NCBI RefSeq assembly: GCF_001442615.1
Contig: NZ_LMXN01000007.1
Location: 62,001 to 126,000 of the forward strand
Length of the DNA: 64,000 nucleotides
Direction of reading: 5' to 3'
Source of the DNA: Algoriphagus resistens
GTDB lineage: Bacteria; Bacteroidota; Bacteroidia; Cytophagales; Cyclobacteriaceae
A model generated the notes under the pieces. The model was not told the DNA's origin and did no database searches. It saw nothing but the letters and a program-made list of their open reading frames with translations. Below are positions 1 through 9,481 of the stretch, one piece after another; position 1 is the first letter of the stretch; each line of letters starts with the position of its first letter. Both the position numbers and the translations under genes were made by a program.

Positions 1-1775
1 ACTGTCATCGGTCCCTGTAATTGGTATAGCATATACCTGCCTCCATAACTCAACGACAGTTTTTCGGATACCCTAAATTCATCGCCGAAATAAACAGAAA
101 TTTCGCGGGCATTTTCCTCATCAAGTTCCTTGTTGATCACAATAGATTCAGGACCATAGGGAGTATTCTGACCTGGATTCAACGAATATTGAATTCCATG
201 CATGCCAAAGTTTAGGATATGCTTATCACCCTTCCTGTATTCAAAATCAGCTTTCAGGAAGAGCTGATGAACATCAAAACTAAAGTTGAAAGAATTCAAC
301 GGGTTTTCTTGGCCGATTATTCCAAATTCATAATTATCACTACCAACTGTAAACCTGCCTTCCAACTCATCATTAAAAAAGTGCTTCCAACCCAATGCTA
401 CATTTAAATTCTGGTAGGAATAAGTCGTATCCGGATCAAACCGGAAATCGTCTTGGCTTAAATAAGCTGTTAATTCTAGGGTGTTCTTATCATTGAGGTT
501 ATGCTGTATGTTCGCGTTGATATCATAAAAAGTAATTTTGCTGTCATTCAAATCAGCATCATCATCCAGTAGATTCAACGCCCAGTCTGAATATGTGGTC
601 CTACCGCCAACTATGAAGTTTGTTTTTTTGCCTAGTGGCCCATCCAGACTAAGTCTGCTTGTCAGAATACCTATTCCTCCAGAGCCGCCTATTTTATCCG
701 ATCTCCCAAACTTTGGATCAACTTGCAATACTGAGGAAAGTCTTCCTCCATAATTCACAGGAATGGATCCTTTATAGAGTTCTACTCCGTTTACGATGTC
801 TGCGTTAAATGCCGAAAAAAATCCGAATGCATGGGTAGGATTGAAAATTGTGGAATTTCCGTACAAAATCAAATTCTGATCTGCTGCACCACCACGCACA
901 TTAAATCCTGAAGTAGCTTCACCCACAGTATTTACCCCCGGCATTATCAAAATACCTTTGAGAACATCCACCTCACCCAAGACTGCGGGAAGTTTTTTCA
1001 CATCTGCGATGCTGATAGACTGCACACCCATGTCGAGTTTATTGACATTGGACAATGCTCCTGAACTCACTACAACTTCATCCAATGAAAGTATGGTCTC
1101 TTCAATACTCATGTTGAGAACACCATCCCCTTTCAGGTCTATCTGCCTCTGCTCTTGATAGCCACCAATATTTTGAACCCAAATCGTATGCCTTCCTTTC
1201 GGCAGGGTTAATTGATACACTCCGTTTTGATTGGTAGCAGCTTGATTATATTCCGTTTTTTCTAAAACTATGGCTCCATTCATCGGCTTGCCTGATTCTA
1301 TGCTCGTCACCACTCCGCTTAAAACCGCTGTTTTAGACTGGGGATTTTCACTGGACTTTCCTATAACAAAGCGTTTGTTCTTATCAAACATACCCAGAGA
1401 ATCCCCGGCTTTTGCCAGCTTATCCTGTCTCTGCTGAACCAAAAAATAATCCTTCGAAAAATCAATTAGTATTCGTTGTCCTTTGCTTACCCAGATCCGA
1501 TTTGAAGCATCTATAGCGTAAATCAAATCGGTTCCTTCAAAAACCTGATCCAAAACTAACCTAATTTCTGAATCAGTAGCCTGAAGATTGACCTGAAGAT
1601 TTTCTACGTCCTCCTTTTTGTAGTAAAATTGAAAATCAGTTTCTGACTCTATTCTCGCAGCAAATCTTTCAAATGGCATTCCCAGATATATCCCAGATAG
1701 CCTTGTGGGAGTTGTCTGGGCTTTCAGATCAGCGAAAAAGCAGGAAACTAAAACTAACAGTAGAATTTTTTTCAT
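1..1775 (-). CDS. TonB-dependent outer-membrane receptor with STN domain (C-terminus outside window)
   Basis: The reading frame is open from an ATG at 1775-1773 to the window edge, giving about 591 residues. A signal peptide (MKKILLLVLV.., ending near KAQ) is followed by an STN/secretin-like domain (about 25-100), a carboxypeptidase-regulatory-like Ig domain (about 145-230, LSGVVTSIESGKPMNGAIV), then a plug with DEVVVSSG, DVLKGILIMPGVN and FNVRGGAADQN, and the first barrel strands. The family takes ligands across the outer membrane using TonB energy; the STN domain often marks receptors tied to anti-sigma signalling, but no sigma/anti-sigma pair is visible here. Its ATG overlaps the TGA of the upstream gene, so the two are probably translated together. 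The substrate is unknown. The barrel end lies beyond position 1. Confidence 0.9.
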   Translation of the reverse strand, partial: MKKILLLVLVSCFFADLKAQTTPTRLSGIYLGMPFERFAARIESETDFQFYYKKEDVENLQVNLQATDSEIRLVLDQVFEGTDLIYAIDASNRIWVSKGQRILIDFSKDYFLVQQRQDKLAKAGDSLGMFDKNKRFVIGKSSENPQSKTAVLSGVVTSIESGKPMNGAIVLEKTEYNQAATNQNGVYQLTLPKGRHTIWVQNIGGYQEQRQIDLKGDGVLNMSIEETILSLDEVVVSSGALSNVNKLDMGVQSISIADVKKLPAVLGEVDVLKGILIMPGVNTVGEATSGFNVRGGAADQNLILYGNSTIFNPTHAFGFFSAFNADIVNGVELYKGSIPVNYGGRLSSVLQVDPKFGRSDKIGGSGGIGILTSRLSLDGPLGKKTNFIVGGRTTYSDWALNLLDDDADLNDSKITFYDINANIQHNLNDKNTLELTAYLSQDDFRFDPDTTYSYQNLNVALGWKHFFNDELEGRFTVGSDNYEFGIIGQENPLNSFNFSFDVHQLFLKADFEYRKGDKHILNFGMHGIQYSLNPGQNTPYGPESIVINKELDEENAREISVYFGDEFRVSEKLSLSYGGRYMLYQLQGPMT

Positions 1776-2494
1776 TCGACAAACCCGTTAAATGTCCCAG
1801 CCTGAGTTTCCCGAAGTGTAACCAATTCTAAAATATATTTCTCTTTATCCATAGAAAAATAGAGAGACTTCCCTTTCAAGTATTTTTTCACATCTCTCTT
1901 ATTCAATCCCAAGCTTTTAATTGCCTGATTTTTCTTTCGAACAAGAACAAATTCATCGGAGTGCCAATAGAAGTAATCGGTTTTTTCAACAAACCTGTAG
2001 GTGTATCTACCTACTTCTTTGGTTGGTTCTCTATACTTATAGTGCTTCACCAGGACGTTGACCTCTCCTTCTTTTATCACTTTATAAAATCCATTCTTGT
2101 TAGGAATGTAAGATTCATTCCCTGAAAATTTTCTAAATAAACTTCCATCGTTGAGTTGAAATTCTTCAACTTTCTCGGGCTTAATTAGGATCTTCTGGCG
2201 GTAAATCGGGTGGAATGTGATCACTACATCAGCATTCTCATCATATAAAAGTGGTACTTCGGTATAGCTTATTTTATTGATCGACAGCGTACCTTCTCCG
2301 AATTTTCGATCCATGTAATAGGGATCTCCCTCATAATTCATTGGGGGCTCCTGATATTGACCTCCAGTGATTATTTCCTGAAAATAAGGTAACTGCTCCT
2401 TATATAGGGACAAATAGCTTTGTGACTGCCCATACAAGTTTGCAGTTCTTATAAAAAACAGAAGAAAAAGTGTGAAAAAGTTTATTTTTAGCAT
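1772..2494 (-). CDS. secreted protein of unknown function, coupled to the TonB receptor
   Basis: 240 residues. The N-terminus (MLKINFFTLFLLFFIRTANLYGQ) looks like a Sec signal peptide, so a periplasmic or surface location is likely. The rest is rich in charged and aromatic residues (YREPTKEVGRYTYRFVEKTDY) with no motif I recognise. Its stop codon overlaps the start of the TonB-dependent receptor in an ATGA arrangement, which implies an operon with this gene first. It may be an accessory subunit of the receptor, or a separate envelope protein. I assign no function. Confidence 0.75.
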   Translation of the reverse strand: MLKINFFTLFLLFFIRTANLYGQSQSYLSLYKEQLPYFQEIITGGQYQEPPMNYEGDPYYMDRKFGEGTLSINKISYTEVPLLYDENADVVITFHPIYRQKILIKPEKVEEFQLNDGSLFRKFSGNESYIPNKNGFYKVIKEGEVNVLVKHYKYREPTKEVGRYTYRFVEKTDYFYWHSDEFVLVRKKNQAIKSLGLNKRDVKKYLKGKSLYFSMDKEKYILELVTLRETQAGTFNGFVE

Positions 2495-2605
2495 ATGTTC
2501 GATACTATACTAGATCAGATTAAATTCTATTTCATACGGAATAATTTGAACGGTAATTAGGATGTTTGAATGGATATACGCGCTAAATTTTTCAATAAAC
2601 CTATA

Positions 2606-3511
2606 ATGAAAAGAAGAAACTTACTCAAATCTATTGCCCTTGGAGCAACTGCACTCCCGTTGACAACGGCACTTGCTGCTACGACGAAGAAAAAGGAAGC
2701 AACGATACAATTTTCCTTAAATACTAGTACGTTACGTGGTCAAAAACTCAATCTGCCACAAATTATAGAAATCGCTGCAAAAGCTGGATATGATGGAATA
2801 GAGCTCTGGATATCTGAGATGGAAACCTACCTAGACTCAGGCAAATCTTTAGCCTCACTTAAAAAACTATTTGATGACGCAAAGATAATTCCTGTAAATG
2901 CCATTGGATTTGCACCCTGGATGTCCCAGGATATAACTAAGAGCAATGCTGGTTTTGAGCAAATGGAAAAGGAGATGGGCATGCTTGCTGAGATTGGTTG
3001 CAAACGGATAGCTGCCCCTGCTATCGGGGCCACAGATCCCGTAGATTTGCTGGTTGCCGGCGCGCAGTATGCGAAGCTTCTGACACTCGGAAGAAAAACC
3101 GGTGTTATGCCGCAACTGGAATTCTGGGGAGCATTCCCTCCCTTCCATCACTTGGGACAGGCTTTGGCTGCTGCAGCGGCAGCAAACGATTCAGATGCTC
3201 GAATCCTTCCTGATATATTTCATTTATTCCGGGGAGGTTCAGGTTTTGAAGGTTTGAAACTCCTCAATGGAAATGCCATCGAGGTTTTTCATATGAACGA
3301 TTTCACCAGTAAACCCCGATTAGCGCAAAAAGACAGTGATAGGATTTATCCCGGAGATGGCATAGCACCATTGAAAGAAATAGCTGCAACGTTCAAAGCG
3401 ATGGGTGGAACCAAAATTATGTCTTTGGAGCTTTTCAATGAAACCTATTGGGCCCAGGACGCACAGGAAGTCGCCAATACTGGACTGAAGAAAATGAAGC
3501 AGTTTTTTTGA
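2606..3511 (+). CDS. Tat-exported sugar phosphate isomerase/epimerase-like TIM-barrel protein
   Basis: 301 residues from the ATG at 2606. An in-frame ATG at 2570 would add 12 residues, but the 2606 start puts a Tat-type signal (MKRRNLLKSIALGATALPL) at the very N-terminus, so I prefer it. The mature part is a xylose-isomerase-like TIM barrel (AP endonuclease 2 superfamily). Likely metal ligands lie in QLEFWG (E), LPDIFH (D), VFHMND (H) and MSLELF (E). These enzymes isomerise or epimerise sugars, and some relatives cleave 3-keto-glycosides. A periplasmic location would put it beside the DUF1080 protein of the adjoining locus. It converges on the Gfo/Idh/MocA gene and ends in a hairpin at 3534-3564. 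Confidence 0.85.
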   Translation: MKRRNLLKSIALGATALPLTTALAATTKKKEATIQFSLNTSTLRGQKLNLPQIIEIAAKAGYDGIELWISEMETYLDSGKSLASLKKLFDDAKIIPVNAIGFAPWMSQDITKSNAGFEQMEKEMGMLAEIGCKRIAAPAIGATDPVDLLVAGAQYAKLLTLGRKTGVMPQLEFWGAFPPFHHLGQALAAAAAANDSDARILPDIFHLFRGGSGFEGLKLLNGNAIEVFHMNDFTSKPRLAQKDSDRIYPGDGIAPLKEIAATFKAMGGTKIMSLELFNETYWAQDAQEVANTGLKKMKQFF

Positions 3512-3533
3512 TAGAATCAACCACAGGATATAC

Positions 3534-3564
3534 AAAAGCAGGAAGAGATGCTCTTCCTGCTTTT
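3534..3564 (+). terminator. hairpin after the Tat TIM-barrel gene
   Basis: Perfect 14-bp inverted repeat, 3534-3547 (aaaagcaggaagag) against 3551-3564 (ctcttcctgctttt), with a 3-nt loop. It begins 22 bp after the stop codon and is followed by ggga and a run of six T. This fits an intrinsic terminator for the rightward gene, and it may also shield against the convergent gene ending at 3602. Confidence 0.85.
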
Positions 3565-3601
3565 GGGATTTTTTCTATTTCTGACTTTACACTTCAGCCT
3601 T

Positions 3602-4777
3602 TCACACTTTCTCTACCCACTCCACTCCGGTGTCTTTCCAAGCCCGTTCATTTGCAGAGTTGATTACAGCTTCACAGACTTTTTGTGTCTCAAATGCATC
3701 CCGGAAAGTAGGATGACAAGCCTCCCCTGTTTCCAAGCTATGGAAGAAGTCAGCCACCTGATGAATAAAGGAATGCTCATAGCCGATGGAGGTGCCTGGA
3801 ATCCACCATCTACCCATGTATGGATGATCTCCGTCAGTCACGTGAATTGATCTCCAGCCGCGGACCTGGCCTTCATCGTTGTGATCGAAATACTCCAGAC
3901 GGGTCAAGTCATGTAGATCCCAGCGAATAGAGGCATGCTCTCCATTGATCTCAAATGTGTAAAGTGCCTTATGTCCTCTTGCATATCGAGTAGCTTCAAA
4001 TAAGCCCAAAGATCCGTTGTCAAAATGACAATGGAATACGCATGCATCATCAATCGTTACTTTTTTCTTTTCGCCCGTACCCTGATGAACACGCTCTTTG
4101 ATAAAGGTTTCAGTCATGGCCGAGACATCTTTGATACCTCCATTTAGCCACATAGCCGTATCAATGCAGTGTGCAAGCAAATCCCCGGTAACACCTGAAC
4201 CAGCAGCATCAGCATCCAGTCTCCAAAGTGCATCACCTCCCTGGGGTAAATCCGGGCTGATGGTCCAATCCTGAAGGAAGTTTGCCCGGTAATGAAAAAT
4301 CTTGCCGAGCTTACCGGAAGCCACAACCTGCTTTGCTAAAGTCACAGCGGGCACTCTTCTGTAGTTATACCAAACTGTGTTTTTCACTCCCGCTTTTTCC
4401 ACAGCCTTCACCATGCCTTCAGCTTCCGCTACAGTTCTTGCCAAAGGCTTTTCGCATAGAATCATTTTACCCGCTTCAGCAGCTGCTATCGCAATTTCTG
4501 AATGGGTATCATTAGGAGTACAGATATCCACTGCATCGATATCGTCTCTCTTTAGGAGTTCTCTCCAATCTGTCTCCACCGATTTATATCCCCATTGATC
4601 CGCAAAAGCCTGGGCTTTATCAGCTCTTCTGGAACAACAAGCCTGCAAAACTGGGACATATTCGTACTCCGGAAAAAAGTCAGGTACTCTTTTGTATCCA
4701 TTGGTATGTATTCGCCCCATCAGTCCTGTACCGATAAGACCTATTCTGATATGTTTCTTTTCTTTCATTATCTGCAT
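3602..4777 (-). CDS. Gfo/Idh/MocA family NAD(P)-dependent oxidoreductase
   Basis: 391 residues, cytoplasmic (no signal peptide). The N-terminal Rossmann fold shows [12 protein letters not shown] (GxGxxG at 16-21). The family signature CEKP is at 108-111, and the substrate-domain motif GDLLAHCID (199-207) contains the usual His and Asp. The family oxidises or reduces sugar hydroxyls, often at C3 of glucosides. It is the last gene of a leftward run with a TIM-barrel protein, a cupin, a DUF4432 protein, DUF1080 and a cytochrome lipoprotein, which supports a role in keto-sugar conversion. An ATG at 4768 is an equally plausible start. The exact substrate cannot be read from the sequence. Confidence 0.92.
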   Translation of the reverse strand: MQIMKEKKHIRIGLIGTGLMGRIHTNGYKRVPDFFPEYEYVPVLQACCSRRADKAQAFADQWGYKSVETDWRELLKRDDIDAVDICTPNDTHSEIAIAAAEAGKMILCEKPLARTVAEAEGMVKAVEKAGVKNTVWYNYRRVPAVTLAKQVVASGKLGKIFHYRANFLQDWTISPDLPQGGDALWRLDADAAGSGVTGDLLAHCIDTAMWLNGGIKDVSAMTETFIKERVHQGTGEKKKVTIDDACVFHCHFDNGSLGLFEATRYARGHKALYTFEINGEHASIRWDLHDLTRLEYFDHNDEGQVRGWRSIHVTDGDHPYMGRWWIPGTSIGYEHSFIHQVADFFHSLETGEACHPTFRDAFETQKVCEAVINSANERAWKDTGVEWVEKV

Positions 4778-4810
4778 TGTTTATTGTTAAAGTTCACTTC
4801 TGGATTTTTT

Positions 4811-4872
4811 ATTCATCATTCGATTTTTATCATTAACTAAAAAACATCTAAACTTAATTTTGAATGATGAAT
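4811..4872. repeat. 11-bp inverted repeat in the intergenic spacer
   Basis: attcatcattc (4811-4821) is matched by gaatgatgaat (4862-4872), 40 bp apart, in the AT-rich gap between the TIM-barrel and oxidoreductase genes. It could be an mRNA stem or a regulator site. There is no T tract, so a simple terminator is unlikely. Confidence 0.45.
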
Positions 4873-4889
4873 GCTGAAAGTCCAATAAG

Positions 4890-5915
4890 TTAAGACCACC
4901 CGTGAGCATTTCTTACTTTCACTAGCGCAGCAAGAATATCATTCCAGGTCTGTTGACTATTCATGACTTCATTGGGAAACATACATCCATCCCAGCAAAT
5001 GTGCCTGAAAGCTTTGGTCAACTCACCTTTTTCATCGCGAAGCCAGTACCCTGCGTCATGCGCTATATCCAAGACGCCATTCGGATCAGTGGCTTGGCAG
5101 TGTCTCCCTGTCTTATCATGGGATCCCGAACCAAAGACCGAACCATCATTTTGTGCTACATGAAAATCAATCGTCCAGGGACGGAGGGCATCTGTCACAG
5201 TTTTTAAAGCGGCTTTGACCGCCTCACGATCATTGAGATCAGCGTCCTTTGGGAGAATTCTATGCTCCGGCGCATTATAACCCAAAGTATAAAGGAATGT
5301 ATGGGACATATCTGCCTGGAATCCAATATTCGGTCTATCAACCATTTCCAGTAGTTCTACCATATATTTCCAGCTGTGCATTGCTCCCCAGCAGATCTCT
5401 CCTTCAGTAGCCAATTTTTCTCCATAGCCAGCAGCCACATCACAGGCCTCGCGAAATGTTTCTGCTATGATTTTGGTATTTCGGGCCGGATCTTTTGCCC
5501 ATTCTTCTACTCCTGCTGCAGAATCTATCCTGACCACTCCATAGTGGCGGACATCTAGGTCATTGAGCTGTTTGCCAAATTCACAAGCCTTTCGCACCAT
5601 CTCGACGAAAGTCTTCCGCTGATCAGCGGTGCCCATAGCAGAACCCGCCCAGATCGGAGCGACCAATGAACCGGCGACAAGGTTATGTTTTTGAAGTTTT
5701 TCCGCCAAGATCTTCGTCTCATCAGGATCATTGAGTGTGAAGTGGGGCTCAAGCAAACCTAGATCAAGACCGTCAAATTTCACTCCGTCTACTTCAGCTG
5801 CTGCAGTCATCGCCAGAAGGGAATCGAAGGGAATTACCGGTTCAGAATCAGCCCCTTTACCGACTATTCCAGGCCAGGTGGCATTATGTAGTTTAGGAAA
5901 ATTATTTTGGCTCAT
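4890..5915 (-). CDS. sugar phosphate isomerase/epimerase-family TIM-barrel protein
   Basis: 341 residues, no signal peptide, so probably cytoplasmic. The xylose-isomerase-like TIM barrel shows the expected order of metal-ligand segments: [10 protein letters not shown] (E), [11 protein letters not shown] (D), [11 protein letters not shown] (H) and a late [12 protein letters not shown] segment. The family includes epimerases, dehydratases and the lyases that cleave 3-keto-C- or O-glycosides after a Gfo/Idh-type enzyme has oxidised the sugar. It sits directly upstream of such an oxidoreductase (112-bp gap). Pairing of these two families is known from C-deglycosidase and 3-keto-sugar pathways; use here is inference. 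Confidence 0.88.
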   Translation of the reverse strand: MSQNNFPKLHNATWPGIVGKGADSEPVIPFDSLLAMTAAAEVDGVKFDGLDLGLLEPHFTLNDPDETKILAEKLQKHNLVAGSLVAPIWAGSAMGTADQRKTFVEMVRKACEFGKQLNDLDVRHYGVVRIDSAAGVEEWAKDPARNTKIIAETFREACDVAAGYGEKLATEGEICWGAMHSWKYMVELLEMVDRPNIGFQADMSHTFLYTLGYNAPEHRILPKDADLNDREAVKAALKTVTDALRPWTIDFHVAQNDGSVFGSGSHDKTGRHCQATDPNGVLDIAHDAGYWLRDEKGELTKAFRHICWDGCMFPNEVMNSQQTWNDILAALVKVRNAHGWS

Positions 5916-6053
5916 GGTATTATGGGTTAATAGTTATTAAAAGCCGGAAGACCGAAGGCAGATGGCCAAAGCGTCTTTGACCAACAGACCCCATGTCATC
6001 CTCATTTGTTGTTTTTTTATTACTGTCTATCTAAAACTGAATACTTCCTCTGT

Positions 6054-7265
6054 TTACTCCCACACGGTTAAATCTGGATTATCAGGACCAAAGTGCTTCA
6101 GCATAACAATAGGATCGGTTTTGGAATGATTGGTAATTTTCACCCCAGCTTGCGCAGCTTTCTCACTGACGAAATACTCATCATGTGTCAGCTGACCAAA
6201 TCGGATAAGTGCAGGCGTTTCGATATCCCACTCATTCATTTTGCCATATCCCTGCATCATTATCATTCCATAGGCAGCAGCATCTTTGATCGTTACAGTC
6301 TGGCCCGGGTAGATTGTCAACTCCTTGGCACTGTAGTCATGAGATCGATAGCAAATCCAACTATCGTGGTAACCTGCGGCGTGCATTTCCTCTTCATTTT
6401 GAACAGGAATCGGTTCCATAAAGCGGGTTTCAAGAAGATTAGGATTTACATTCAGTTCCCAATCAATCATCTCAACCAATAGGTCGTAATCTCCAACCCT
6501 ATCCTTTGGTGTGGCATTCCAAAGCAATTCGTCTGGAATAATTGCTTCATTTACCAGAGACTGATACATCGCAAAAATGTCGGATGCTTTCTGCGGCTCG
6601 TAAGTACACAGTGATCCCGGTGCATGAAGCATTCCCGGAGGCACATCCCAACCCGTTCCCGGCTGAAGCTTAAATGCCTGTGAATAATTTGTTATCTTAT
6701 TATCCCCTTTGTTGAAGTTCATCAGACATTCTTTGATCTGCGCTTTGGTCGTACCCGGAGCGATGCCGAAAAAGGTGTAGGGAAAATCTCCACCATGATT
6801 ATTCAATTGTGGAGGGTAATAATACGCTTCAGGCTTGCCATTCTGCCCGGTGAGTTTTCCATATTCATCACTCGGGTGAATGTGATGTGGAAGTGGCCCC
6901 ATATTATCAAAAAACTTGGAATACATAGGCCAGGACTTGTATTTGTCCCAAAGACGGCCGCCAATGATTTCTCCACCAAGTTCATCTACCGCATCTTTAA
7001 GAAGGAAAAGTTCAGTCTTACCACTATCCTCATACGCGATATGGCTTAGTCCTTCATTTTTGCTGGTGAGGGGACCATTTTCGGCAGGAGTAGTTGAGGA
7101 AAACCAGCGCTCATCTATACCTCCACGGTTACCGCCCAAGCAATAATAATCGTCTGGGTGAAGCTTAATTCTTCTTCCAGGAACACAAAACGACCGGGGC
7201 ACCCAAGTTGGTGTTAATCTTAAAATTCCTTCTCCCTGCTCTAGGGCTTTTTTTGCTAAACTCAT
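6054..7265 (-). CDS. cupin-fold sugar isomerase-like protein (phosphomannose isomerase-like)
   Basis: 403 residues, cytoplasmic. A cupin core is indicated by GPLPHHIHPSDEYG, which carries the His-x-His pair used for metal binding in type I phosphomannose isomerase-like proteins, and by WDVPPGMLHAPG, the usual second cupin motif. A C-terminal half (ELTIYPGQTVTIKDAAAYG) resembles a second cupin. It lies between a DUF4432 protein and a TIM-barrel protein in the leftward operon, so it probably acts on the same sugar. I cannot name the reaction; isomerase or epimerase is the most likely class. Confidence 0.7.
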   Translation of the reverse strand: MSLAKKALEQGEGILRLTPTWVPRSFCVPGRRIKLHPDDYYCLGGNRGGIDERWFSSTTPAENGPLTSKNEGLSHIAYEDSGKTELFLLKDAVDELGGEIIGGRLWDKYKSWPMYSKFFDNMGPLPHHIHPSDEYGKLTGQNGKPEAYYYPPQLNNHGGDFPYTFFGIAPGTTKAQIKECLMNFNKGDNKITNYSQAFKLQPGTGWDVPPGMLHAPGSLCTYEPQKASDIFAMYQSLVNEAIIPDELLWNATPKDRVGDYDLLVEMIDWELNVNPNLLETRFMEPIPVQNEEEMHAAGYHDSWICYRSHDYSAKELTIYPGQTVTIKDAAAYGMIMMQGYGKMNEWDIETPALIRFGQLTHDEYFVSEKAAQAGVKITNHSKTDPIVMLKHFGPDNPDLTVWE

Positions 7266-7360
7266 GGGTTTATTGATTTGAAATTTGAGGTTCCTTATTT
7301 GAAATTATGTCAAAACTTCGCTATTCATTAGTCAACATTCGATGTTTGACATGGTTAATT

Positions 7361-8419
7361 TTACATTTTAAATTCTTTCACTTTTGCTCCCCTTACTACT
7401 TCCAGTTTGATTTCATACTTCCTGCTTACTCCGGGGTTTAAGAAAATCAACGATCCATTTTCACGCGCCGCAGCCTGTCCAATTGGAGGATTTGTAGCAG
7501 GTTCCAACGCTGTTACATATTCATTTTTTCCCCAGTGTTGCCAGTTGATCAACCAAGGCATTTGTTTTTTTGAAAATGAAATACTTAATCCCAGTTCCAA
7601 TTCATCATTCATATATCCACAGGTGACCTGATCATTCTTATCTGCTTTTGGATTTATGAAAGCCACATCTTCTCCAAATGCAGCGTGCGCTTCCAATGGT
7701 GCTGCGCATCGTGTGAATTTATGTTCCCTGTTAAATGATGAAATTGAAGCATCCGCGTCTTTTGACTGAATTTCGCCTTGCCAGACTATTCTGGTGCCTT
7801 CATTGATCAGTGGCCAACCACAATTAATATGGTAAAGTACCATATGGGGTGCTGGCGAATTACCCCGGTTGGTCACTTCATCTTTGATGTGGATCGCAGC
7901 CTCTCCAATAGTTCCCGAGATGGTTCTTTTTAATTCCAGACTCGGCCCAAATGTTGTTGTCTCACGGATTATCCCAGCAATTTCAAAATCCAGATTTCCT
8001 GAATATATATCAGGCTGTTTGACAGAAATCAGTTCCGCCGGAGTATTACTGTAATTGCCATGCAACCCTCGACTTCCGCTTTCATCTTCGTTGGGCGGTC
8101 CCATGGATGAAATCCCGCAGGTAGTGAACAGTCCTCCCCCGAATGTCCGCAGCCAGTCTATTCCCTGATTGGAAAAAGGCTGGGCCGCAACATGGCCAGC
8201 ATTGCTTATCCAAGACAGACTGAACTCATTATGAAATGCATCTAAAATATCCATACCCCGATCCAAAACAACTTTAAACCGAAGTCCTGTGCCAGTATTG
8301 ATCCAGGCGATACGGGTACCACGTCCTGCCCCATTATCAAGTATGGATGTTTCTATTCCGCCTAGTTGCCGGAAATTGGATAATTTTCCTTTCCAATTGG
8401 ATGGATCTGAGAGGTTCAT
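7361..8419 (-). CDS. DUF4432 family protein (aldose 1-epimerase-like)
   Basis: 352 residues from the ATG at 8419. The open frame reaches up to 8578, but the extra N-terminus (LQPPDCSTFLSAATF..) does not look like this family, whereas MNLSDPSNWKGKLSNFRQLG does. A galactose-mutarotase-like beta-sandwich is expected, with family-like segments GLRFKVVLDRGMDILDA, WLRTFGGGLFTTCG and HMVLYHINCGWPLI. No signal peptide is seen. DUF4432 proteins bind sugars and are thought to interconvert anomers or related forms. Its place in the locus suggests handling of the imported sugar. Confidence 0.85.
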   Translation of the reverse strand: MNLSDPSNWKGKLSNFRQLGGIETSILDNGAGRGTRIAWINTGTGLRFKVVLDRGMDILDAFHNEFSLSWISNAGHVAAQPFSNQGIDWLRTFGGGLFTTCGISSMGPPNEDESGSRGLHGNYSNTPAELISVKQPDIYSGNLDFEIAGIIRETTTFGPSLELKRTISGTIGEAAIHIKDEVTNRGNSPAPHMVLYHINCGWPLINEGTRIVWQGEIQSKDADASISSFNREHKFTRCAAPLEAHAAFGEDVAFINPKADKNDQVTCGYMNDELELGLSISFSKKQMPWLINWQHWGKNEYVTALEPATNPPIGQAAARENGSLIFLNPGVSRKYEIKLEVVRGAKVKEFKM

Positions 8420-8677
8420 TCTGCGGTTTGAGACTAGTCTGTAATCTATTAAAAAGGGCTTCAGACACTGTCCTGCCCTATATGGGTTGCTTGTAAAAGC
8501 TCGGGAATAAGTTAGGAAATTTGCGGATGAGAAAGTTGCCGCTGATAAAAAAGTGCTGCAGTCGGGAGGTTGAAGCAAATTAAGTTTTAGTCACTTGATT
8601 CGAACTAGGGCAACAGGGAAAAAATGGCCCAAGTTTTATACCAAGGGCCATTCTAAATTTTTAATGCTAGTCTCCAA

Positions 8678-9481
8678 CTATTGCTTCAACATAATCTGTT
8701 TATACTGCACTTTCATAGGAGGCCCTACATGCACCTGTACGCCAAGATAGCCCGATTCCAATCTGTTTTTAACATCTTCATCGTGCACCTCGGACATGAG
8801 TTGCCCATTTACATAATGTTGTAATACATTCCCTTTTGCTATGATATGAATGCTGTTCCATTCACCTGGTTTGATCATAGCGCCCAGCTCGGCACGGTCT
8901 CCGATTTCCTTTTCTAAGCTAAGTCCTTTCCAGGCGTTTCTCTCCACAAATTCGCGGGTCCCCACACCTTCCGGCTGAGTAGTTATCTTGGTTATCTGGC
9001 CTCTGTAAGCTAGCGTGGTACGCTTACGCTCCTCGTAATTTTGTCCAGTGTAATTATTCTTCCCGTCAATGTCAGCTTGATAGCCTTTCAAAGCATAAGG
9101 TACATCTTCCACCATTTCGCTCCTATAATTGATTCCGGAATTCCCGCTCTCAGAAATCTTAAATTCAGCTTTAAGCTCAAAATCCCCCGGCTGTCCTCCT
9201 TGCCAAATCAGAAACGTATTTGCTTTCAGCAATGTCTCAGGGGTAATTTCTCCTGTGATCGCTCCGTCTTTGACAGACCAGTACACAGGATCTCCTTGCC
9301 AACCTTCCAGGGTTTTACCATCAAAAATTGCTTCAAACTCAGCTTCCGATGAACTTATTGGCTCCAGTGCAGCAACATTACTTTGTGAAGGCTGCTGGCA
9401 ATTCACCAACCCAATCACCATCATAGCTCCTACTGAGAGCGCTTCTACTTTAAACCATTTTGATTTTAATAAATTTTTCAT
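8678..9481 (-). CDS. DUF1080 lipoprotein (3-keto-disaccharide hydrolase family)
   Basis: 267 residues. A long N-terminal hydrophobic segment ends in a lipobox-like LVNC with Cys28, so it is probably a lipoprotein. The concanavalin-like DUF1080 domain fills the rest: AIFDGKTLEGWQGD, SVKDGAITGEI, GDFELKAEFKISESGNSGI, GEWNSIHIIAKGN and ESGYLGVQVH. Members of this family cleave 3-keto-glycosides. Its ATG overlaps the TGA of the upstream cytochrome-propeller gene (ATGA), which implies tight coupling with a possible oxidising partner. The family is secure; the substrate is not. Confidence 0.92.
   Translation of the reverse strand: MKNLLKSKWFKVEALSVGAMMVIGLVNCQQPSQSNVAALEPISSSEAEFEAIFDGKTLEGWQGDPVYWSVKDGAITGEITPETLLKANTFLIWQGGQPGDFELKAEFKISESGNSGINYRSEMVEDVPYALKGYQADIDGKNNYTGQNYEERKRTTLAYRGQITKITTQPEGVGTREFVERNAWKGLSLEKEIGDRAELGAMIKPGEWNSIHIIAKGNVLQHYVNGQLMSEVHDEDVKNRLESGYLGVQVHVGPPMKVQYKQIMLKQ

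Noticed and set aside
5941..6053. Higher-GC stretch between the TIM-barrel and cupin genes as a small RNA gene or mobile relic
   Set aside because: Only a weak stem (ggccaaa-gcgtc-tttgacc) is visible and no terminator, repeat ends or promoter accompany it.
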